A stretch of 7,944 bases of DNA from CAYZJD01 sp964478455 (GCA_964478455.1 CAYZJD010000212.1:1-7944); one strand, 5' to 3'. Positions 1 to 6,361 are shown, counted from the first letter of the stretch. The notes: generated from the sequence alone by a model not told the origin. Made by a program: numbers and translations.

Positions 1-470
1 ATTGTGAACAGCGTCTCCATGCCGTGCGGCAGCACCTCGTGGAACGCAATTCGCTGCGGGAAACCCCGGACGTGAAGGAACTCTCGGGCGAGGCCGAGGT
101 GGTAGCCGGCGGCATCGGGCTGGATTTCCGGCGCCAGCGCGTGCACGAAGTAGAAGATGGCAAACACGGTGAACACGATCGCCGGCAAGCAGCCCGGCCA
201 AGAGGCTTCTTCCGCATTGTTCGCAGCGGGGCTCCTGCGACGAACGATCAGCGCCCCGCCGATCGCTAGCAGCCCGAGTGTCAGAAAAGAGAATGCCTTC
301 GCGAAATGAACCAGCAAGAGGAGGAAGATCAGGAGGCTCAACAAGGCGGCGCCGACCGCGAACCGGATCACGCGAGGAAGTTCGAGCCGCCGGGGCAGCA
401 CAGAACCCAGCGAGTACGCCGCCGCCAGCGTGAAACCGGCCCCGAACAGAATCGCCGCCAGATGGAACAT
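1..470 (-). CDS. Multi-pass membrane protein, probable GT-C type glycosyltransferase (partial, N-terminal 156 codons)
   Basis: This reading frame opens with ATG at 470 and runs without a stop through the left edge of the window, so the C-terminus is missing. The visible part is strongly hydrophobic, with likely membrane segments at about residues 2-25, 34-56, 60-76 and 95-113. After the last one comes a loop with P114, E115, D119, Y123 and H124. An acidic residue in the first large external loop, followed by a Tyr-His pair, resembles polyprenyl-phosphate-dependent GT-C (GT39/ArnT-like) sugar transferases of bacterial surface-glycan synthesis. The start lies 4 bp after the gmd stop codon with no clear Shine-Dalgarno, so translation is probably coupled to gmd. 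That pairing supports a glycan role. The exact family is inferred from topology and context; a polymerase or flippase-like membrane protein is also possible. Confidence 0.7.
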   Translation of the reverse strand, partial: MFHLAAILFGAGFTLAAAYSLGSVLPRRLELPRVIRFAVGAALLSLLIFLLLLVHFAKAFSFLTLGLLAIGGALIVRRRSPAANNAEEASWPGCLPAIVFTVFAIFYFVHALAPEIQPDAAGYHLGLAREFLHVRGFPQRIAFHEVLPHGMETLFT

Positions 471-474
471 GCCG

Positions 475-1464
475 TCAGCCGTCGATCGGCACGCCCAATG
501 CCCGGCAGTCGGATTCCACCATCTCGCGTACGAGTGCCTCGAAGCCGATGCGATGGTTCCACCCAAGCTTCTCGCGAGCCTTGGTCGAATCGCCGAGCAA
601 GAGAGTCACTTCGGCGGGCCGGTACAACTCGGAGTCTTCTTTCACGTAGTCGTGGTAGTCAAGACCAGCAATGGCGAAGGCGCGCTCGGCGAACTCGCGC
701 ACGGAATGGGTTTCTCCGGTGGCGATCACGTAATCGTCGGGTTGGGGCTGCTGAAGCATCCGCCACATCGCTTGGACGTACTCCTTGGCGTGGCCCCAGT
801 CGCGTTTCGCTTCGAGGTTCCCCAACCGCAACTCGGTGGCTTTGCCCGCGCGGATCCGCGCCACGCCCGAGCTGATCTTGCGTGTCACGAATTCGTAGCC
901 GCGGCGCGGCGACTCGTGGTTGAACAGAATGCCGCTCGAACAGTGCATGTCGTAGGCTTCGCGGTAATTGCGAGTCAGCTCAAATCCAGCCACTTTGCTG
1001 ATGCCATACGTGGAGCGAGGATGGAACCTGGTCCGCTCGTTCTGCGGCACCTCCTCCGCGTGGCCGAACATCTCGCTAGAGCCGGCGAAGTAGAAGCGGC
1101 AGTCTCGCGACAGGTTCTTCAGCGCCGCCAGCAAGTAGTGCGTGCCGTTGATGTTGGCGTTGAGCGTCGAGAACTCGTCATCGAAGGAGTAGCTGACGAA
1201 GCTCTGCGCGGCCAGGTGGTAGCACTCGTCGGGCTTGACGCGATCCACGGCCAGGTGGATGCTGGCGTAACTCTCGAGCGATGCGGCGTGCAGCCGGATC
1301 CGGTCGAGAATGTGCTGGACCCGCGAAAGCCGGTGCTCGGGATCTTCCAGCGCCACCCGCCGCACCAGTCCGTGTACTTCGTAGCCATTCGAAAGCAGAA
1401 ATTCTGCGAGGTACGAGCCGTCCTGCCCGGTAATTCCGGTGATCAGCGCGCGCTTGGCGGACAT
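475..1464 (-). CDS. gmd: GDP-mannose 4,6-dehydratase
   Basis: This enzyme converts GDP-D-mannose to GDP-4-keto-6-deoxy-D-mannose in the cytoplasm, the branch point to GDP-L-fucose, GDP-D-rhamnose and related sugars. The 329-residue protein is an extended short-chain dehydrogenase of normal family length. The NADP-binding motif GITGQDG is at residues 10-16. The catalytic residues are S129 (usually Thr), E131, Y153 and K157 in YGISK, and the Gmd signature NHESPRRG is at 182-189. I chose ATG at 1464 because it places the Rossmann motif at the usual distance; a GTG at 1482 would add six residues but has no better ribosome site. Upstream is the DUF1326-like gene (75-bp gap), and downstream is a membrane protein after 4 bp. 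No GDP-fucose synthase or GDP-rhamnose reductase is visible, so the final sugar cannot be told. Confidence 0.95.
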   Translation of the reverse strand: MSAKRALITGITGQDGSYLAEFLLSNGYEVHGLVRRVALEDPEHRLSRVQHILDRIRLHAASLESYASIHLAVDRVKPDECYHLAAQSFVSYSFDDEFSTLNANINGTHYLLAALKNLSRDCRFYFAGSSEMFGHAEEVPQNERTRFHPRSTYGISKVAGFELTRNYREAYDMHCSSGILFNHESPRRGYEFVTRKISSGVARIRAGKATELRLGNLEAKRDWGHAKEYVQAMWRMLQQPQPDDYVIATGETHSVREFAERAFAIAGLDYHDYVKEDSELYRPAEVTLLLGDSTKAREKLGWNHRIGFEALVREMVESDCRALGVPIDG

Positions 1465-1539
1465 AGATACCGATCGTACCACTGAAACACCGGAAAGTTG
1501 GTGCCTCGCGGCGCTCGGGCGCTGAATGCGCCGGTTCTG

Positions 1540-2223
1540 CTACTCCTGATACTGAAAGGTTCCTACGAAGGCGCTGCGCTTGTCGGGCACGCTCCACTTC
1601 GTGTCGAGACCCTGGCCTCGGAAGTTGTGCGCGGTGGCTACGGCAGGCATCGCGTGGTCGAGCTTCGTCAGCGGCGAGTAGTAGACATCCTCGTTCGTAC
1701 AGATGTGATCCCCGCTGTTGATAGCGCGAGTTCGGATCTTCGCCAGCTCGCCGGCGGCGAGCGTGGCGTTCATGCTGTGAACATTGTCGTCGTCGAAGCT
1801 CAGGCTGATCGGCTGATACTCGACGCGGACGACGGTTTGGAGCAAATCGCCGCCCATGCGCCGGGCGAAGCCGGCGAGCGCGAGCCGCTGCTCGGGATTT
1901 GCCTTCTCGTCCACGATGAGGATCGACTTGACCGGATAGGCGGTCCTCGTCGGATCGCCGAAGGTGTGGTTGCCGCGAACGGCGGCCACCACCGACAGCC
2001 CGTCGAGCGTAACGCCCTGCCAGGCGCCTTTCCTTACCTTCCAGCCGAACACGGCCAGATTGCCGCCCAAGCCTACTTCTCCGTTGGCAAAACACGGCCC
2101 GGTATAAACGTCGGCGGTGCGGGCCTCGACGTAGTCGCCGTGAAGTTGCGTTTTGGGAAGTCCGGCGCCGAACGAGACGGCGGCCAGAAGAAGAGTCGCG
2201 ATGGACCCAGACAGAACTCTCAT
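1540..2223 (-). CDS. Secreted DUF1326-like protein
   Basis: The 227-residue protein starts with a Sec-type signal peptide: R2, then a hydrophobic run to about residue 20 with a likely cleavage site near A20-G21. The mature part begins with the segment GDYVEARTADVYTGPCF (residues 29-45), which I recognise as typical of DUF1326 proteins, whose biochemical role is not established. It has only two cysteines, C44 and C175 (in HICTNEDVYY), which could form a disulfide or a metal site after export. ATG at 2223 is preferred because AGGAGG lies 7 nt upstream; reading further upstream to 2262 would add 13 residues ahead of the signal peptide. It follows the hydroxylase operon after a GC-rich hairpin and precedes gmd, but its own ribosome site and a possible -10 box suggest separate expression. 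The family call is from memory of the sequence style. Confidence 0.75.
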   Translation of the reverse strand: MRVLSGSIATLLLAAVSFGAGLPKTQLHGDYVEARTADVYTGPCFANGEVGLGGNLAVFGWKVRKGAWQGVTLDGLSVVAAVRGNHTFGDPTRTAYPVKSILIVDEKANPEQRLALAGFARRMGGDLLQTVVRVEYQPISLSFDDDNVHSMNATLAAGELAKIRTRAINSGDHICTNEDVYYSPLTKLDHAMPAVATAHNFRGQGLDTKWSVPDKRSAFVGTFQYQE

Positions 2224-2230
2224 CCCAGTG

Positions 2231-2236
2231 CCTCCT
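2231..2236 (-). promoter_or_regulatory. Shine-Dalgarno AGGAGG that fixes the start at 2223
   Basis: A perfect AGGAGG stands 7 nt before ATG 2223 on the minus strand. It decides between this start and an in-frame upstream one at 2262 in favour of the protein that begins directly with a signal peptide. Confidence 0.8.
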
Positions 2237-2250
2237 GTGAGTATGGAGCT

Positions 2251-2256
2251 ATTGTA
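2251..2256 (-). promoter_or_regulatory. Possible -10 box (TACAAT) for the DUF1326-like gene
   Basis: TACAAT matches the sigma-70 -10 consensus at five of six positions. It would give a leader of about 20 nt that contains the AGGAGG site. No good -35 hexamer exists at the expected distance, because that stretch is occupied by the GC-rich hairpin at 2268-2301. This is a weak prediction from a single hexamer. Confidence 0.3.
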
Positions 2257-2267
2257 GCGCAAAGGAC

Positions 2268-2301
2268 CGCGGCGCCGCGGCTCGACCGCCGCGGCGCCGC
2301 T
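2268..2301 (-). terminator. GC-rich hairpin, probable terminator of the hydroxylase operon
   Basis: The 12-base arms 2269-2280 and 2289-2300 are perfect inverted repeats of G and C only. One more C-G pair (2281/2288) can close, leaving a 6-nt loop. The hairpin begins about 20 nt after the stop of the four-cysteine gene. On the minus strand it is followed by TCCTTTGCGC, a poor U-tract, so it is not a textbook intrinsic terminator. It could also act as an mRNA 3'-end stabiliser. The left arm is part of a self-complementary 14-mer (2267-2280), so alternative folds are possible. Confidence 0.5.
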
Positions 2302-2321
2302 GAGGTTAAGTCAAGCTGTCG

Positions 2322-2537
2322 TTACAGCGCTTTGTAACAGGTGCGGCCGGCACTGCACTCGTAGGAGTCCACGAGCTTGCCGTCAGGGCCGAGGCCCAGT
2401 TGGGTCTTGAGGCACCAGAAGATGCGTTCGTCGCCGCGCTGGACGGCGGGGTCGTTCGTCTCGTCGATGTACAGGCCCTTCCAGCGCAGGTTTTCGCAGC
2501 GCTCCTCGCGCATCACGTTAAGAGCAGGGTTCGCCAT
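2322..2537 (-). CDS. Small four-cysteine protein of unknown function, last gene of the hydroxylase operon
   Basis: I do not recognise this 71-residue protein. It has four cysteines (C14, C42, C61, C67), two of them in the C-terminal segment YECSAGRTCYKAL, and is rich in charged and aromatic residues. It has no signal peptide or membrane segment. ATG at 2537 is 4 bp after the FAD-subunit stop codon; that stop (TAG) lies inside the weak purine-rich ribosome site AAGGGGTAGG, so translation is probably coupled. A longer in-frame start at 2678 would lie inside the FAD gene and add a low-complexity Arg/Pro/Ser stretch, so I reject it. The four cysteines could bind a metal or Fe-S cluster or form disulfides after co-export with the enzyme. 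A role as an extra subunit or assembly factor of the hydroxylase is inferred only from operon position. Confidence 0.8.
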   Translation of the reverse strand: MANPALNVMREERCENLRWKGLYIDETNDPAVQRGDERIFWCLKTQLGLGPDGKLVDSYECSAGRTCYKAL

Positions 2538-2541
2538 GGGC

Positions 2542-3522
2542 CTACCCCTTTCTGCCGGCCGCGGCGAGCAAAGCCCGCTTGACGGCCGTGCGCGCAAGCT
2601 GGACCTTGTAGCGGTTCTGGCTGAGCGGTTTGGCGCCGGCGACCGCCGCCTCGGCCGCTTCCGCAGCCACGTTTTCATCGATGGTCTTTCCGGCCAGCAT
2701 GGCTTCGGCGCTCGAAGCGACCCACGGAACGGGCGCGACGTGGCCCATCACCACCCTGGCCTTGGAGACCGAGCCGCCCTTCATCGTGAGGGCGACGGAG
2801 GTGGTGGCCAGCGGCCAGTCGAGAACCTCGCGCTGCCGCACCTCGTACGTTGCGTTGCGCACCCCGGCCGCCGGCGGAACGACGATCTCGGTGAGGATCT
2901 CGCCGGGCTGAAGCGCGATCTCCCGCTCTCCCTCGCTCTTGGGAACGACGAAGAACTGCTCGACCGGCAACTCGCGCGTGCCGGAGGCAGAAGCGAGCTT
3001 GACCTTCGCGCCGAGCGCCACGAGGGCCGGGCCCAGGCTCGACGCGCTGACGAAATACGGCGGGCCGCCGAAGATGGCGTGGTACTTGTTTTCGCCGTTC
3101 TCAACCAGGCTCCTGCCGCTCGCGTCCTTCGCCATCAAGCCGAAGCCGAGCCGGAAGTACCAGCAGCGGGGCCGCTGGCAGAGGTCGCCGCCCACGGTTC
3201 CCATGTTACGGATCTGCGGGCTGGTGACGCCCTGGGCGGCTGTGACAAGTGAAGGATACTCCGCGCGCACCGCCGCGCTCGCGAGCAGGTCGTCAAACGT
3301 CGCGGCCGCGCCGATGCGAAGCCCGCCGGCCGTCTTGCGGATGCCGCTAAGCTCCGCGATCCCTTTGATGTTCACCACCCGCTTAGGCGTATGAACATAA
3401 TCCTTCATCAGGCTGAGGAGGTCGGTTCCCCCGGCCAGCACGTCCGCTTCACCCCAGCGGCTGCTGAGCAAGCCCAAAGCCTCCTTGAGCGTCGTCGGAT
3501 TTGCGTACTCGAAGGCTTGCAT
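2542..3522 (-). CDS. FAD-binding subunit of a molybdenum hydroxylase (XdhB/CoxM/PaoB-like)
   Basis: This 326-residue protein is the medium, flavin-binding subunit, which takes electrons from the [2Fe-2S] clusters and passes them to an external acceptor. The N-terminus MQAFEYANPT and the FAD motif AGGTDLL at 30-36 are typical, as is GTVGGDLCQRPRCWYFR at 108-124. The C-terminal CO-dehydrogenase flavoprotein domain follows from about residue 215. The RCWYFR segment resembles PaoB (YagS), where an extended loop carries cysteines for a [4Fe-4S] cluster. Here C115 and C120 are the only cysteines in the whole protein, so a normal four-cysteine site is absent. ATG 3522 directly abuts the TAA of the molybdopterin gene, with AAAGGAGG 9 nt upstream inside that gene's 3' end. 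There is no signal peptide, so export would depend on the Fe-S subunit. Confidence 0.93.
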   Translation of the reverse strand: MQAFEYANPTTLKEALGLLSSRWGEADVLAGGTDLLSLMKDYVHTPKRVVNIKGIAELSGIRKTAGGLRIGAAATFDDLLASAAVRAEYPSLVTAAQGVTSPQIRNMGTVGGDLCQRPRCWYFRLGFGLMAKDASGRSLVENGENKYHAIFGGPPYFVSASSLGPALVALGAKVKLASASGTRELPVEQFFVVPKSEGEREIALQPGEILTEIVVPPAAGVRNATYEVRQREVLDWPLATTSVALTMKGGSVSKARVVMGHVAPVPWVASSAEAMLAGKTIDENVAAEAAEAAVAGAKPLSQNRYKVQLARTAVKRALLAAAGRKG

Positions 3523-5664
3523 TTACGCGTTCCTCCTTTCCAGGGCCGCGAGGACCCGCTCCGGCGTGAGCGGGACGGTGGAGACCCGCACGCCGATGGC
3601 ATTGGCGACGGCGTTGGCGATGGCTGCGATCGCCGGGATCACCGGCGGCTCGCCCAGGCCGACAACGCCGCGCGCGTCATGTTCGGGAGTAATGTCCAGG
3701 TGGACGATGATCTCGCCAATGTCGGCAGCGCCGGCGAGCTTGTAGAACTCCATGTCGGCGTTGAGGAAGCGCCCCGTCATTTCATCCATGATGCGCTCCT
3801 CGTAGAGCGCGCCGCAGATGCTCATGATGCAGGCGCCGTAAACCTGGCTCTCCGCTGTCTTAGGGTTGATGATGAGGCCGCAGTCCTGCGCGGCCACCAG
3901 CCGGTTCATTCGGACGATCCCGGTTTCGGTGTCCACGGAAACGTCGGCGATCTGCACGCCGCCAACGCCTTGGTTGATGAGCCCCATCGGCTGTTTCGGG
4001 TTGTTCGAGCCCATCTCGGTGACACGATTGACGCCGAGCTTCGCGCAGGCCTGCTTCCAGGGGAGGCTCTTGGCCGGATTGCCCTTCACCTGGATCTTGC
4101 CCTCCGCCGCTTCGAGCTGATCGGCGGGTGCGCCGAGCGCCGGGGCCACCGCTTCAAATACCTTCTGCAAGGCGTTGAGCGTGGACTTGCGCGTCGAGGC
4201 CGACACACCGCCGACAGTCGTGGAGCCGCCGGAGGCGCCCGACGGCGGGTACCTGCTGTCGCCGATCTTCACCTTGATGTCGCCGATTTGAAGACCGAGC
4301 GACTCGGCCGCCACCATGGCAATGACCGTCCGCGTGCCGGTGCCGAGGTCCTGACTGGCCAGCTCTACCTCGACCGTTCCGTCGGGATGAATGGTTGTGC
4401 GGCAGTCGCTGGGATGGCCGAGGCCGCCCCAGGTGGCGACGCCGATGCCGAGGCCGCGTTTGATGTGCCCGGAACCGGAATCGCCACGAGGATGCCAGAG
4501 CTTCTTCCACTCGATCAGTTCCGCCGCTTTCGCCAACTGGGCGCGATAGACATCCGCCCTTGCCGTGTAAACCGCATTCTTCGAAAACAGCTCGAGCGGG
4601 TCCATCTTCAGCGCCGCAGCCAGATCCTCCATCGCGCAGCAGGTGACGAAGGACGCTTGGGGGTGGTTCGGCGCGCGCCAGGCCCTAGCGAGCGCGTTGT
4701 TGGTGACGACGCCGGTGTGGTTGATGCGCCGGTTGGGGATATTCGTGTAGACGTAAGGGAGCTGCGTCGGCGAAACGCCGCCGCCGCTGACGCCGCTGGT
4801 ACCCCAGGACTCGGACTGCCAGGCGGTGATGGTTCCGTCCTTCTTGGCCGCCATCTTCACCTTGGCGAAGATCGAGGGCCGGTTGCCGGCGATGGTCAGT
4901 TCGTTGCGCCGGTCGAGGAACATCTTGACCGGGCGGCCACCGCTGGCCTTTGAGAGCTGCGCCGCCGCCGGACCCCAGCGGTCGGAGGCGAACTTGCTGC
5001 CGAAGCCGCCGCCCATGTGGTCCTGCATGACGTGGACGTTGGCGGCGGGGACTTCAAGGCTCTTGGCGAGGTCGCCGCCAATGCCGGAGACGTTTTGCGT
5101 CGAGGGCCAATACTCGATCTGGTTCCCCTTCCAGGCGATGACCTGCCCGTGCGCCTCGAGCGTGCAGTGGGTAAGCACCGGGATGCCGTAGAGGCCTTCG
5201 GAAACGACATCGGCTTCCTGAAAGGCCTTGTCCGGATCGCCGGTAAGGATCTCGCCGGCGGGCTTGCTGCGCGGGCCTGCCTTCTTGAGGTCCTCCTCGC
5301 GAACGAGGTGGGCCAGGGGCTCGTACTGCACGTCGATCTTGCGGAGGGCGTCCTTGGCGATCTCCTCGCTCACGGCGGCGACCGCGGCAATCTCGGTGCC
5401 GGCCCACTGGATTTCGGTTCCGGCGGGCGACATCACGTGAACCGCGGTGACGCCCTTGAGGCTCTCAGCTTCCTTGGTGTTGATGCTCTTCACCCGGGCG
5501 TGGGCGAGCGGCGACGTGAGGATGGCGCCGAAGAGCAGTTCCGGCGGCTTGACGTCATAAGCATACTTCGCCTTGCCGCTGGCTTTGGCGGGACCGTCGA
5601 TGCGGCTCGCCCGCTTGCCCATGACGCGGCGCTTGGCCGCGGGAGGCCAGCTATAGTCAGGCAT
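3523..5664 (-). CDS. Molybdopterin-binding catalytic subunit of a xanthine dehydrogenase / aldehyde oxidoreductase family enzyme (PaoC/YagR-like)
   Basis: This 713-residue large subunit holds the molybdenum cofactor and hydroxylates an aldehyde or N-heterocycle using water. The aldehyde oxidase a/b hammerhead domain lies at about residues 19-125 (IDGPAKASGKAKYAYDV near its start), and the molybdopterin-binding region follows to the end. Recognisable motifs are THCTLEAHG at 165-173, GGGFGSK at 218-224, RAWRAPNHPQASF at 327-339, QDLGTGT at 438-444 and GLGEPP at 669-674. In the last, E672 matches the conserved catalytic glutamate. The length is close to that of PaoC. The AYxCSFR active-site loop of form I CO dehydrogenase is absent, so this is not CoxL. 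ATG 5664 has AAAGGAGG 5 nt upstream and overlaps the Fe-S gene by 8 nt. There is no signal peptide. The substrate cannot be deduced from sequence. Confidence 0.95.
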   Translation of the reverse strand: MPDYSWPPAAKRRVMGKRASRIDGPAKASGKAKYAYDVKPPELLFGAILTSPLAHARVKSINTKEAESLKGVTAVHVMSPAGTEIQWAGTEIAAVAAVSEEIAKDALRKIDVQYEPLAHLVREEDLKKAGPRSKPAGEILTGDPDKAFQEADVVSEGLYGIPVLTHCTLEAHGQVIAWKGNQIEYWPSTQNVSGIGGDLAKSLEVPAANVHVMQDHMGGGFGSKFASDRWGPAAAQLSKASGGRPVKMFLDRRNELTIAGNRPSIFAKVKMAAKKDGTITAWQSESWGTSGVSGGGVSPTQLPYVYTNIPNRRINHTGVVTNNALARAWRAPNHPQASFVTCCAMEDLAAALKMDPLELFSKNAVYTARADVYRAQLAKAAELIEWKKLWHPRGDSGSGHIKRGLGIGVATWGGLGHPSDCRTTIHPDGTVEVELASQDLGTGTRTVIAMVAAESLGLQIGDIKVKIGDSRYPPSGASGGSTTVGGVSASTRKSTLNALQKVFEAVAPALGAPADQLEAAEGKIQVKGNPAKSLPWKQACAKLGVNRVTEMGSNNPKQPMGLINQGVGGVQIADVSVDTETGIVRMNRLVAAQDCGLIINPKTAESQVYGACIMSICGALYEERIMDEMTGRFLNADMEFYKLAGAADIGEIIVHLDITPEHDARGVVGLGEPPVIPAIAAIANAVANAIGVRVSTVPLTPERVLAALERRNA

Positions 5665-6295
5665 TGCTTCCTCCTTTCATCTTGGCGGCTTCCAGCACGG
5701 CTTTCCGGAGGCCGACATAGGTGCCGCAACGGCAAAGGTTGCCGCTCAGCGCGGCCTTGACCTGGTCGTAGGTCGGACTGGGATTGCGGTCGAGGAAGCC
5801 CTTGGCTGCCATCACGAAGCCGGGCGTGCAGAAACCGCACTGCTGGGCGTCGTTGGCGACGATTGCGGCCTCCACCGGGTGCAGGCGGTCGCCCGCCGTG
5901 AGGCCTTCGATGGTCTGGATCGGCTTGCCTTGGGCGTCAATCGCCAGAACGCAGCAGGCATAGACGACCTTGCCTCCGAGGATCACCGTGCAGGCGCCGC
6001 AGGTGCCGCGGTCGCAGACTTTCTTGGCGCCGGTCATATCGAGCCGGTCGCGCAACGCATCGAGCAGCGTCACGCGGGGCTCGACCGTCAGTTTGTGAGG
6101 TTTGCCGTTGATTTGCAGCGTGATCGGAACCTCCCCAGGTCCGGCTATCGCGGCCGGCGGCGGTTCCGCTTCAGCACGAGTTTCAAGAATGCCGGCTCCC
6201 ACCGCGCCGCTGACGCCCATGCCGCGGATGAAACCGCGGCGTGAGACGCGGCCGTTGGGCTTCTTCTCCAAGCCGGGGCCTTTGCTGATGCTCAC
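5657..6295 (-). CDS. Tat-exported [2Fe-2S] subunit of the molybdenum hydroxylase (PaoA/YagT-like)
   Basis: This small subunit carries electrons from molybdenum to FAD through two [2Fe-2S] clusters. With the GTG start at 6295 it has 212 residues. A twin-arginine signal is clear: SRRGFIR at 18-24, a hydrophobic stretch at about 26-37, and a likely cleavage site after the Ala-rich segment near 41-43. The plant-type ferredoxin domain has C94, C99, C102 and C114 (CDRGTCGAC). The second, all-helical domain has C153, C156, C188 and C190 (QCGFCTPG and NLCRCG). The start is fixed by AAGGAAGG 6 nt upstream; a TTG at 6358 would add 21 residues that fit no signal peptide. It is the first gene of the operon and overlaps the molybdopterin gene. 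The Tat signal implies that the assembled complex acts in the periplasm. Confidence 0.95.
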   Translation of the reverse strand: MSISKGPGLEKKPNGRVSRRGFIRGMGVSGAVGAGILETRAEAEPPPAAIAGPGEVPITLQINGKPHKLTVEPRVTLLDALRDRLDMTGAKKVCDRGTCGACTVILGGKVVYACCVLAIDAQGKPIQTIEGLTAGDRLHPVEAAIVANDAQQCGFCTPGFVMAAKGFLDRNPSPTYDQVKAALSGNLCRCGTYVGLRKAVLEAAKMKGGSNA

Positions 6296-6301
6296 CAGAC
6301 A

Positions 6302-6309
6302 CCTTCCTT
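6302..6309 (-). promoter_or_regulatory. Shine-Dalgarno AAGGAAGG that supports the GTG start at 6295
   Basis: AAGGAAGG is 6 nt before GTG 6295 on the minus strand. No ATG exists in frame between the upstream TTG (6358) and the twin-arginine motif, so this site decides the start. Confidence 0.65.
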
Positions 6310-6361
6310 TCCCACACGAAGATTGAGGACTGTTGTCAGGAACGGATGGAACACCCAAAGA

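Noticed and set aside
430..1485. A 351-codon plus-strand open frame opposite gmd
   Set aside because: Its complement is an unmistakable Gmd with all catalytic motifs; the plus frame shows no family resemblance.
1509..1533. A short inverted repeat between the DUF1326-like gene and gmd as a terminator
   Set aside because: Only six pairs with a 13-nt loop and no U-tract; such matches are common by chance in GC-rich DNA, and it overlaps no other signal.
1498..2337. A 279-codon plus-strand open frame opposite the DUF1326-like gene
   Set aside because: The minus strand has a signal peptide, a perfect Shine-Dalgarno and recognisable motifs; the plus frame has none.
2322..2678. A longer, 118-residue version of the four-cysteine protein
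   Set aside because: The extra 47 residues overlap the FAD gene and are an Arg/Pro/Ser-rich shadow; ATG 2537 with coupled translation fits better.
3391..4953. A 520-codon plus-strand open frame opposite the molybdopterin and FAD genes
   Set aside because: It lies antisense to clearly homologous coding sequence, has no recognisable domain and is rich in Arg, Gly, Ala and Asp as expected of a shadow frame in GC-rich DNA.
3523..5664. Form I carbon monoxide dehydrogenase large subunit (CoxL)
   Set aside because: The AYxCSFR active-site loop is absent; the motifs fit aldehyde or xanthine-type hydroxylases.
5657..6358. A longer Fe-S subunit starting at TTG 6358
   Set aside because: TTG has no ribosome site, and the added residues would precede a normal twin-arginine signal; GTG 6295 has AAGGAAGG upstream.
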